Part shown: positions 1 to 4,805 of the stretch, in pieces | Position numbering within the stretch: the first letter of the stretch is position 1 | Layout: each line of letters opens with the position of its first letter | Assembly (NCBI GenBank): GCA_013329615.1 | Contig: DUKA01000189.1 | Coordinates: 1-8,729 of the forward strand | Reading direction: 5' to 3' | Length of the DNA stretch: 8,729 nucleotides | Origin: Candidatus Bathyarchaeota archaeon | GTDB lineage: Archaea; Thermoproteota; Bathyarchaeia; TCS64 | Made by a program: the position numbers and the translations under genes | The notes under the pieces: model-generated | The model's database searches: none | What the model saw: only the letters and a program-made list of their open reading frames with translations | What the model was told of the DNA's origin: nothing

Positions 1-1
1 C

Positions 2-1372
2 GCGTTCGTGATCCCGCCGGGTCAGTGGGACAGCCTCACGGCGCACAAGTGGCTAAAGACCCTGCGCGAACTGAGTGTGGAGATTCAGGTCGCCGAGGAG
101 CCCTTCACCGTGGGCGACGCCACATACCCCGAAGGCTCATACGTCATCTCCTGTAGCCAGACTGCTCGCCCCTTCGTGATAAGCCTCCTCGACAGGACGT
201 GGTACAGGGACAGCCTCTGGGTTAGGACGCAGGACGGTACGCCGATGATGAATTATGACTTCGCCACGCAGACGATGGCGGAGTTCAAGGGCGTCAACGT
301 CGTCAGGGTCGACGAGCCGATAAACGGGCACTTCAGGGAACTCGACGAGATAGAGGCGCCTGTTCCCGTCGTCAGCGAGTCGGCACAAGGCTATCTCATC
401 GATCCACGTCTCAACGATGGGTTCAAGGTTGTAAACTCACTGCTCGCGAAGGGCATTGAGGTGCTTCGGGTGGATGAGCCGATTGATGAGGCGAATCTGC
501 CGGCGGGCACATTCTACGTCTCCAGTAAGGGGAAGGCGACGCTGAAGAAGGCTGTGAAGGACACGCGTGTCCCCGTCATCGCGGTGGATAAGAAGCCAGC
601 TGGGAGGAGCCACTCCGTAAAGAAGCTGAGGGTTGCCATGTACCAGCGTTACATGGGCGGGAACATGGACGAGGGGTGGACGCGTTGGCTGCTGGAGCAG
701 TACGGTTTCGAGTGCACGTCTGTGCGCGACGCCGAGGTAAAGGAGGGGCTCACCGGAAAGTATGATGTCCTCATACTTCCAAGCGACGCGCCTCCCTTCA
801 TCACGGGTGAGAAGCTCGAGGAATACTTCGATAAGAAGTACAAGGGAACGATGACGCTACCCGTCTACCCGCCGGAGTACGTCACTGGGATAAAGCAGGA
901 GGGCATCGCCAAGGTGAAGGAGTTCGTCGAGAAGGGCGGCACGCTGCTGTGCCTCAACGAGTCTATCGAGTTCGCCATCGAGAACCTCAAGTTGCCCGTC
1001 ACGAACCCGCTGAAGGACATCAAGCCTCAGCAGTTCCACTGCCCCGGCTCGACGCTTTGGGTCGACATCGACAACACCCACCCGCTCGCCTATGGGATGC
1101 CAAAGCGGGGGCTCATCGTCTTGCGGGGCAACCTCGCGCTCGCGGTGAAGCAGGGGAACGACAACGAGGCGCAGAGGGTCGTCGCCTCCTACGGTGAGGA
1201 GAGGCTGATGGAGAGCGGCTGGCTGATCGGGGAGGAGCACCTCGCACGCAAGGCGGCGCTGGTCGAGTCGCACCTCAAGGAGGGCAGGGTGATCCTCTAC
1301 GCGTTCGCGCCCCAGTGCAGGGCGCTGACAGACGCCACCTTCAAGCTCTTCTTCAACGCCCTCCTTGGCTGA
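2..1372 (+). CDS. M14-type zinc carboxypeptidase-like protein, C-terminal part (5' end outside window)
   Basis: The frame is open to the left edge, so the GTG at 8 is an internal valine (Ala-Phe-Val-Ile-Pro-Pro-Gly-Gln) and not a start. About 456 residues are visible. The first part (IPPGQWDSLTAHKW, then PEGSYVISCSQTARPFV) matches the region after the catalytic domain of the large (about 850-1000 aa) M14 metallocarboxypeptidases. The second part, from about residue 208 counted from the GTG (VAMYQRYMGGNMDEGWTRW, then YDVLILPSD, then a GGTLLCLNE stretch), is the glutaminase-like Rossmann domain that follows in that family. The end (YAFAPQCRALTDATFKLFFN) is the family's usual C-terminus. The zinc-binding HxxE/H catalytic residues must lie upstream of the window, so activity cannot be judged. 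Members are usually exported peptidases, but the signal peptide would also be outside. Family assignment is from remembered motif similarity. Confidence 0.75.
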   Translation, partial: AFVIPPGQWDSLTAHKWLKTLRELSVEIQVAEEPFTVGDATYPEGSYVISCSQTARPFVISLLDRTWYRDSLWVRTQDGTPMMNYDFATQTMAEFKGVNVVRVDEPINGHFRELDEIEAPVPVVSESAQGYLIDPRLNDGFKVVNSLLAKGIEVLRVDEPIDEANLPAGTFYVSSKGKATLKKAVKDTRVPVIAVDKKPAGRSHSVKKLRVAMYQRYMGGNMDEGWTRWLLEQYGFECTSVRDAEVKEGLTGKYDVLILPSDAPPFITGEKLEEYFDKKYKGTMTLPVYPPEYVTGIKQEGIAKVKEFVEKGGTLLCLNESIEFAIENLKLPVTNPLKDIKPQQFHCPGSTLWVDIDNTHPLAYGMPKRGLIVLRGNLALAVKQGNDNEAQRVVASYGEERLMESGWLIGEEHLARKAALVESHLKEGRVILYAFAPQCRALTDATFKLFFNALLG

Positions 1373-1391
1373 TCCTCTATATTACCCCAAT

Positions 1392-1403
1392 TTTCTATAT
1401 AGG
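1392..1403 (+). promoter_or_regulatory. TATA-like box for the zinc-ribbon/YbjQ gene
   Basis: TTTCTATATAGG lies in an A/T-rich gap just after the peptidase stop. A start about 26 bp downstream would fall near 1425, leaving a leader of about 24 nt before the ATG at 1449. No clear Shine-Dalgarno sequence is seen before that ATG. Confidence 0.45.
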
Positions 1404-1448
1404 ATAACCCTAAAACTATGGGGTACACAGCCATACACGGCGAAAAAC

Positions 1449-1868
1449 ATGAACTGTAAGGTATGTGGGCAAGCGAACGAGGGCGACGCTAGTTTCTGCA
1501 GCCGCTGCGGCTCGAGTCTCAACGGCGGTACGCAGGGCTTCATAACGTCGACGATGCCGACCCTCCCCGGCTACAAGGTGAAGAGGGTGATAGGCCTCGT
1601 GTCGGGTATCACACCGAGGACCCGTGGCATCATGGGCAAGTTCATCGCGGGCATCGAGTCGATGATAGGCGGCGAGGTTACCGCCTTCAGCTATGAGATC
1701 GAGAAGGCGAGGGCCGAGGCGATCGACAGGTGTAGGTCGAAGGCCGCAGGGATGGGCGCGAACGCCATCCTCAGTGTCGACATCGAGACATCGGACATGG
1801 GCTTCCAGATGGGTATCCTCGTCTTCTCGGCGACGGGCACCGCCGTCGTGGTGGAGCCCGAGGCTTAA
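1449..1868 (+). CDS. Zinc ribbon-YbjQ (UPF0145) domain protein
   Basis: A 139-aa protein. Residues 3-20 form a zinc ribbon with four cysteines (C3, C6, C17, C20, in CKVCG and CSRCG). The rest is a YbjQ/UPF0145 domain: a TLPGYKVKRVIGLVSG start, the GGEVTAFSYEIEKAR segment, an alanine-rich helix (CRSKAAGMGANAIL) and a terminal TGTAVVVEPEA strand. YbjQ proteins are small oligomeric proteins of uncertain role, sometimes called heavy-metal-binding. The frame stays open back to 1365, which would overlap the peptidase stop, but the added 28 residues are not family-like and would cover the TATA-like box. I therefore chose ATG 1449, where the zinc ribbon begins. The gene converges on the FTR gene and their stop codons overlap. 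Start choice is likely, function unknown. Confidence 0.82.
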   Translation: MNCKVCGQANEGDASFCSRCGSSLNGGTQGFITSTMPTLPGYKVKRVIGLVSGITPRTRGIMGKFIAGIESMIGGEVTAFSYEIEKARAEAIDRCRSKAAGMGANAILSVDIETSDMGFQMGILVFSATGTAVVVEPEA

Positions 1869-2383
1869 CCCGTTTTTTGCTGTATCTCCAGCTTTACCTC
1901 GGCGAAGAACTCTTTCTTGGCTTTGCAGATGGGGCAGACGTAGGGCGCGTCGTCGCGGAAGACGACGTATCCGCACTGCTTGCAGTACCATAGCTTCCTG
2001 TCTGTGGGTTGGGACATCGTTGTTTCTTTCTCCGTTTTGGGGGCGAGTTCGGGGAACATCTTCTCCGCGGGTCTTCGCTCCGGGATGGGGATAGGCTTCC
2101 CGGAGTCGTAGACCTTCTTGTTGACGTATAGGCTGCAGTAGCATGCTCCATACTCGGCGACGTCTGGGTCCCTGTAGTCGCAGGGGCAGATGATGTCGCG
2201 GTCCTGCTCGTAGACGCCTGAGCCGGGTCTGCATGGGCACGATGGGTACCCGTAGCGGTCCTCGTTTACCTTCAGCCCCTTGAGGAGGTCCTGCAGGAAC
2301 TTGGGGTCGGGGTTTAGGTAGTAGCCTCTGCTCTTGGCGTCGGACTCCGCGCGCTGGCGAACGGAATCTATCGAGGTGGTCAT
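1865..2383 (-). CDS. Ferredoxin:disulfide reductase: FTR catalytic chain fused to C-terminal rubredoxin
   Basis: A 172-aa protein. The FTR catalytic-chain domain (about 1-100) carries the signature cysteine pairs CPC (C49, C51), CPC (C66, C68) and CYC (C81, C83). In the family four of these bind a [4Fe-4S] cluster and two (here C51 and C83 by position) form the redox disulfide. A charged linker (about 100-130) leads to a rubredoxin domain with Fe ligands C134, C137, C150 and C153 (CKQCG and CPICK). FTR-rubredoxin fusions are known from Methanosarcina, where they pass electrons from ferredoxin to thioredoxin- or NrdH-like proteins. The role inferred here is reduction of the upstream glutaredoxin-like protein. 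The ATG lies inside ATGA with that gene's stop, so translation is probably coupled. No strong ribosome site is seen. The middle residue of the third pair is Tyr where plant FTR has His. Confidence 0.9.
   Translation of the reverse strand: MTTSIDSVRQRAESDAKSRGYYLNPDPKFLQDLLKGLKVNEDRYGYPSCPCRPGSGVYEQDRDIICPCDYRDPDVAEYGACYCSLYVNKKVYDSGKPIPIPERRPAEKMFPELAPKTEKETTMSQPTDRKLWYCKQCGYVVFRDDAPYVCPICKAKKEFFAEVKLEIQQKTG
1873..1878 (+). terminator. Possible T-tract terminator for the YbjQ gene
   Basis: Six consecutive T residues begin five bases after the TAA stop. Archaeal RNA polymerase can terminate at T-rich tracts without a hairpin. The tract lies inside the 3' end of the opposing FTR gene, so it may simply reflect its lysine codons. 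Confidence 0.25.
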
Positions 2384-2664
2384 AATCCGAGTGCGCCCAA
2401 TATCTTCTCGGGTTGGTAGCCGCTTATTAATTCCTTGTCGTCGATTATGGTGACCGGGAATCCGAGGGGGGCATTCCTCTTGTGGAGGTCCTCGATGGCG
2501 GCTTTCCGCTCTTCAGCCTTCAGCATGTCTACGTCGATGTACTCATAGGCTACGCTCTTCTCCTTTAGTAGTTCCTTGGTCTTCTTGCACCAGCCGCATG
2601 TGCTGAGCGTGTATAGGAAGACTCTGTGTTCCTTCTTGGCTCCGTCGATCTTCGTGGTGGGCAA
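2380..2664 (-). CDS. Glutaredoxin/NrdH-like thiol-disulfide protein (CGWC), TTG start
   Basis: A 94-aa thioredoxin-fold protein: VFLYTLSTCGWCKKTKELL holds the first strand and the CxxC active site (C23, C26). Then come the YIDVD strand, the cis-proline loop GFPVTIIDD (P70) and a final GYQPEKILGALG helix, which is the normal glutaredoxin/NrdH length. The frame is open to a TTG at 2859, but the extra N-terminus is proline- and lysine-rich, unlike the family, and overlaps the membrane-protein gene. TTG 2664 has an AGAGGA ribosome site at 2674-2679 and a TATA-like box at the right distance, so I chose it. The last four bases (ATGA) overlap the FTR-rubredoxin gene. The likely role is a dithiol carrier reduced by that enzyme and feeding reductases or stress targets. 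Which substrates it serves is not visible. Confidence 0.85.
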   Translation of the reverse strand: MPTTKIDGAKKEHRVFLYTLSTCGWCKKTKELLKEKSVAYEYIDVDMLKAEERKAAIEDLHKRNAPLGFPVTIIDDKELISGYQPEKILGALGL

Positions 2665-2704
2665 AAACTGGATTCCTCTTTGGTTCTTTTCCGGATGCGC
2701 TGGA

Positions 2705-2710
2705 TTTAAA
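2705..2710 (-). promoter_or_regulatory. TATA-like box for the glutaredoxin-FTR operon
   Basis: On the minus strand GTTTAAATCC contains TTTAAA. A start about 26 bp downstream falls near 2681, giving a leader of about 17 nt that just includes the AGAGGA ribosome site before TTG 2664. The geometry supports both the promoter and the short start. Confidence 0.5.
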
Positions 2711-2800
2711 CTCGTCTCTATGCGGGGTTTGGATTGTTTCAAGGGTTTTATCCGCTTGGGGGCTGGTTGGTTTTGTGATGGTGTATGGGCGGGAACGCGC

Positions 2801-3079
2801 TCAGGCTTCTCCGGCGGGTCTGGGGCTAAAACGCAGTCTGAGTATCGAACTGCAGACAATGAGCCAGTATGTCCAGTTGGGGAGGGTGAGGGCGAAGCTT
2901 AGCCAGTATCCCTGCTGCGCGTAGTAGGCGAGGGCGAGCCCTATAGCTAGGACAATGAGCACGGTCCCGAGCAGGTTGTACCCCTTCAGCACTTTACGGT
3001 CCTTATAGGCTGTGTAGAGCATCAGGAAGCCGCTAAAGAAGAGGAATAGATTGCCGGCGTCTAGGAGGAACGTGTCCAC
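2801..3079 (-). CDS. Small three-helix membrane protein, GTG start
   Basis: A 92-aa hydrophobic protein that I do not recognise. Three membrane segments are likely: about 8-25 (LFLFFSGFLMLYTAY), 36-54 (LLGTVLIVLAIGLALAY) and 58-80 (YWLSF to SSILRL). The basic loop KDRKVLKG (26-33) should face the cytoplasm, and the C-terminus is short and basic. There is no signal-peptide cleavage site or catalytic motif. A half-repeat of a PQ-loop/SWEET-like transporter is conceivable, but no PQ motif is present. The start is GTG 3079. No ribosome site precedes it, and a TATA-like TTAAA about 26 bp upstream suggests a leaderless transcript. It lies 136 bp upstream of the glutaredoxin start on the same strand, and that gap holds a separate promoter, so co-transcription is uncertain. 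Confidence 0.65.
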   Translation of the reverse strand: MDTFLLDAGNLFLFFSGFLMLYTAYKDRKVLKGYNLLGTVLIVLAIGLALAYYAQQGYWLSFALTLPNWTYWLIVCSSILRLRFSPRPAGEA

Positions 3080-3101
3080 GTTTGTTTGTTGGGGGTGGGG
3101 T

Positions 3102-3108
3102 GTTTAAT
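3102..3108 (-). promoter_or_regulatory. TATA-like box implying a leaderless membrane-protein mRNA
   Basis: The minus strand reads CCATTAAACA. The centre of TTAAA (about 3105) is 26 bp from the GTG at 3079, the expected distance from TATA box to transcription start, so the mRNA could begin at its start codon. Confidence 0.4.
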
Positions 3109-3141
3109 GGTTGGGGTGGTCTGCGTTGGGGAGATTATGAC

Positions 3142-3620
3142 CGTGGCACGTCGTATCGCGAAAAAATTTGTCGCCGCGGCGGCGTTGTAAGCGTGGCCCG
3201 TTATAACATTTTTTCTTCGTCCCGCGTCGCGGTTGTCCCGTCTCCTTGTAAACGTGGCATGTGGTATCGTGAAAAAACGTCTAGAGTCCGTGGCTTGTCG
3301 TGGATGCGTTGCTACTACACATGGCGTTTTTTCATCGTTTTTGTGTCCGTAGCTGGATTGGCGGGCTTGTTTGCGTGCGTAGCATAGCATAACCAAAAAA
3401 AAAATTTGTTTGTACACGTGGCTTAGTCATGTTCCACGCTAGTTGGTGTTGGCTGGTTTCTTCCGAGCCGCAACTGTTGGTATATCCCCTTTTTTTGGTC
3501 GTCTTTTTTCTGGTCCGCTGCTGGGTACGGCGTAACCTGCTAGGGGTATGTTGATTTTTCATCGTTTTTCGTGTTTGTGGTTGACCGATTGCGTGCGTGG
3601 TAGATCATAACGCGAAAAAA
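3142..3620 (+). repeat. Array of a degenerate 25-nt motif ending in an A-tract
   Basis: Four ungapped copies of 25 nt begin at 3142, 3253, 3378 and 3596, all on the plus strand. The consensus is CGTGGCAnGTnnTAWC followed by GCG and at least six A. Copies 1 and 2 agree at 22 of 25 positions, 1 and 4 at 20 of 25, and 3 and 4 at 18 of 25 (counted by eye). A partial copy at 3192 shares the first 16 positions but ends in a T-tract. Weaker CGTGGCTT starts occur at 3289 and 3416. Spacing is irregular, so this is not a CRISPR array. Confidence 0.6.
3328..3405 (+). repeat. Left copy of an imperfect ~75-bp duplication
   Basis: It begins with TTTTTCATCGTTTTT (3328-3342), continues through TTGCGTGCGT (3371-3380) and ends in a long A-tract. 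The same ordered elements recur at 3555-3624, where the 15-nt start and the 10-nt middle block are exact matches. Confidence 0.5.
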
Positions 3621-3624
3621 AATG
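3555..3624 (+). repeat. Right copy of the imperfect ~75-bp duplication
   Basis: TTTTTCATCGTTTTT (3555-3569), then TTGCGTGCGT (3589-3598), CATAACGCG and an A-tract, in the same order as at 3328-3405. The segment after it repeats TTGTTTGCGTG (3631-3641), also present at 3367-3377, and leads directly into the insertion element. Confidence 0.5.
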
Positions 3625-3643
3625 GTTGGTTTGTTTGCGTGAC

Positions 3644-3763
3644 TGCTTTGTGGATTAATAAAAATCCGTGTTAATTTTCAGGGATAATCTATCAGGATAG
3701 GCGTCATATTTTAACAGCATTATGAAAAGGCTCTGAACATTTTGTTAGTTAGTCCACAAAGCA
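3644..3763. mobile_element. 120-bp MITE-like non-autonomous insertion with 8-bp target duplication
   Basis: The ends are inverted repeats of 15 bp: TGCTTTGTGGATTAA (3644-3658) and TTAGTCCACAAAGCA (3749-3763), matching at 14 of 15 positions. Immediately outside them is a perfect 8-bp direct repeat, TGCGTGAC (3636-3643 and 3764-3771), as expected for a target-site duplication. The element is A/T-rich (40 of 120 bases are G or C by hand count) and encodes nothing. Several insertion-sequence families make 8-bp duplications, so I do not assign one. The transposase that moved it is not in the window. Confidence 0.8.
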
Positions 3764-3859
3764 TGCGTGACCTATTATATAGCGAAGAAGTTTCTCGTCG
3801 TCGGGTTTCTTGTATCCTTGGCTGGATATAACAATGAAAAATGAGCCTCTTTTTCCCTT

Positions 3860-4690
3860 TTATAATGGTATTTTTTGCTCCGTTTTCGTATTTTTTATGT
3901 TTGTTACGATGATCTCCCTCACGGGACCACGGGCGGTGGTCTTCGTGTTTATGTTCCTGTTAGCGTGGACGACACTGACACGGTAGCCTTTATAGAGCTT
4001 CTTCACGGGCTCGCTGTTGCTGAGGGTGAATAGCACGCCGCGGGCGTCGAGTTCGTGCACGGTCTCGCTGAGGCGGACCTGCTCGGACCACGGGAAGCCT
4101 GTGGGACTATAGGCGTTGAAGTTGGATGTCTTGCTCAGGGGCTCGTATGGTGGGTCGAGGTAGACGATGTCGCCCTCGTGTGCCGCGTCGAGTAGGTAGG
4201 AGAAGTCCTCGCAACGGAGTTCGACTCGGTGGAGCGCCTCGCTCGCGGCGTGTATGTCCTCCACGTTGACGATCGTGGGGTTCTTGTAGGTGCCAAATGG
4301 GACGTTGTATCTCCCCCGACTGTTGACCCTGTAGAGGCCGTTATACCCCGTCTTATTCAGGTAGAGGAGGAGCGCGGCGTCCTCGACTGGGCTTAATCCG
4401 CCCTCATTGAACCTATCCCTGAGCCTGTAGTATGTCTCCCTGTTGTACGGGTGCTTGGACGCCGCCTCGATGAGGGCGTCTGGTGAGTCCCTGACGATGC
4501 GGTAGAAGTTTGTAAGGCGTGGGTTGACGTCGTTTATGGTCCCGTTCCCCGGCTTTATGGCGAAGAAGACGGCTCCCCCTCCGAGGAAGGGCTCGTGGTA
4601 GGCTCTGCCCTCGTAGCCTGGGGGGAACGTGGAGAGGATGGCCTGAATGAGGCTCCGTTTACCCCCCGCCCACTTCAGGATCGCCGTCAT
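3860..4690 (-). CDS. Dam/D12-class DNA adenine-N6 methyltransferase
   Basis: A 276-aa protein of normal length for the class. Visible motifs in order are KWAGGKRSL (6-14, the N-terminal AdoMet-side motif X), PFLGGGAVFF (34-43, motif I), INDVNP (52-57, motif II), the catalytic DPPY (179-182, motif IV) and FTLSNS (221-226). This order is typical of the alpha group that includes Dam and DpnII-type enzymes. It transfers a methyl group from AdoMet to adenine N6. GATC is the commonest target for this subgroup but is not proven here. The ATG at 4690 has GAGGA (4701-4705) upstream and a TATA-like box at 4743-4748. No endonuclease or specificity subunit is seen in the window, so it looks solitary. The Lys/Asn/Thr-rich tail (244-276) is more A/T-rich than the rest. 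Confidence 0.92.
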   Translation of the reverse strand: MTAILKWAGGKRSLIQAILSTFPPGYEGRAYHEPFLGGGAVFFAIKPGNGTINDVNPRLTNFYRIVRDSPDALIEAASKHPYNRETYYRLRDRFNEGGLSPVEDAALLLYLNKTGYNGLYRVNSRGRYNVPFGTYKNPTIVNVEDIHAASEALHRVELRCEDFSYLLDAAHEGDIVYLDPPYEPLSKTSNFNAYSPTGFPWSEQVRLSETVHELDARGVLFTLSNSEPVKKLYKGYRVSVVHANRNINTKTTARGPVREIIVTNIKNTKTEQKIPL

Positions 4691-4742
4691 CTACCCGTCA
4701 TCCTCAGAGCTTCCACACAATTGCTGTTGCGTAGTTATGTGG

Positions 4743-4748
4743 TTATAT
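4743..4748 (-). promoter_or_regulatory. TATA-like box for the adenine methyltransferase
   Basis: The minus strand reads CGATATAACC. A start about 26 bp downstream (near 4720) would give a leader of about 29 nt containing the GAGGA ribosome site. It is part of a 115-bp divergent promoter region. Confidence 0.4.
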
Positions 4749-4762
4749 CGTTATGAGTCGAT

Positions 4763-4801
4763 CGCCACGATACGTATAATTGAAGCCGTTCCGCCACGAT
4801 A
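4763..4801 (+). repeat. Two CGCCACGATA direct repeats flanking a promoter
   Basis: Exact 10-bp copies at 4763-4772 and 4792-4801, 29 bp apart. One abuts the TATA-like box of the small membrane protein gene and the other covers its likely transcription start, the usual placement for archaeal repressor sites. A GATC (4760-4763) touches the first copy. Confidence 0.4.
4775..4780 (+). promoter_or_regulatory. TATA-like box for the 86-aa membrane protein
   Basis: CGTATAATTG is centred about 28 bp before the ATG at 4806, so the transcript could start within a few bases of the start codon. The absence of any ribosome site before that ATG fits a leaderless or near-leaderless mRNA. Confidence 0.45.
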
Positions 4802-4805
4802 ATCG

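Larger units (their letters stand above)
3080..3859. other. 780-bp gene-poor region with repeats and an insertion
   Basis: I find no credible gene here. Open frames exist on both strands up to about 118 codons, but their translations are repetitive, arginine/threonine- or cysteine-rich and resemble no family. The plus strand is strongly G/T-rich in the first 550 bp (38 of 40 bases are G or T at 3081-3120). The region contains four G-runs (3091-3131), an array of A-tract motifs (3142-3620), a duplicated block (3328-3405 and 3555-3624) and a 120-bp inverted-repeat element (3644-3763). No tRNA or recognised structured RNA was seen. Confidence 0.7.

Noticed and set aside
1365..1448. Upstream ATG start at 1365 for the YbjQ gene
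   Set aside because: It overlaps the peptidase stop, adds 28 residues unlike the family and spans the TATA-like box. The zinc ribbon begins at ATG 1449.
1416..2240. A 274-codon minus-strand frame across the YbjQ and FTR genes
   Set aside because: It is an arginine-rich shadow of two well-supported genes in other frames.
2665..2859. N-terminal extension of the glutaredoxin to TTG 2859
   Set aside because: The extra 65 residues are Pro/Lys-rich and unlike the family, overlap the upstream gene by 59 bp, and the ribosome site and TATA-like box both favour TTG 2664.
3082..3387. A 101-codon plus-strand open frame in the repeat region
   Set aside because: The composition is set by G/T skew (Gly, Trp, Val, Cys), with no domain and no start signal.
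3061..3417. A 118-codon minus-strand open frame in the repeat region
   Set aside because: The translation is Arg/Thr-rich, runs through the repeats and overlaps the start of the membrane-protein gene. It reads as chance openness in skewed DNA.
3142..3620. CRISPR array
   Set aside because: Copies are too divergent, spacing varies from about 50 to over 200 bp, and no cas genes are seen.
3080..3859. A replication origin assigned outright from the repeats and skew
   Set aside because: No orc1/cdc6 gene or recognisable origin-recognition box is seen. It is kept only as one possible explanation of the array.
3834..3986. A 50-codon hydrophobic plus-strand frame (ATG 3834) with a TATA-like TATTATATAG at 3773-3782 upstream
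   Set aside because: It is mostly antisense to the methyltransferase C-terminus. Its Phe/Val-rich content follows from complementing Lys/Asn codons, and no ribosome site or family resemblance is seen.
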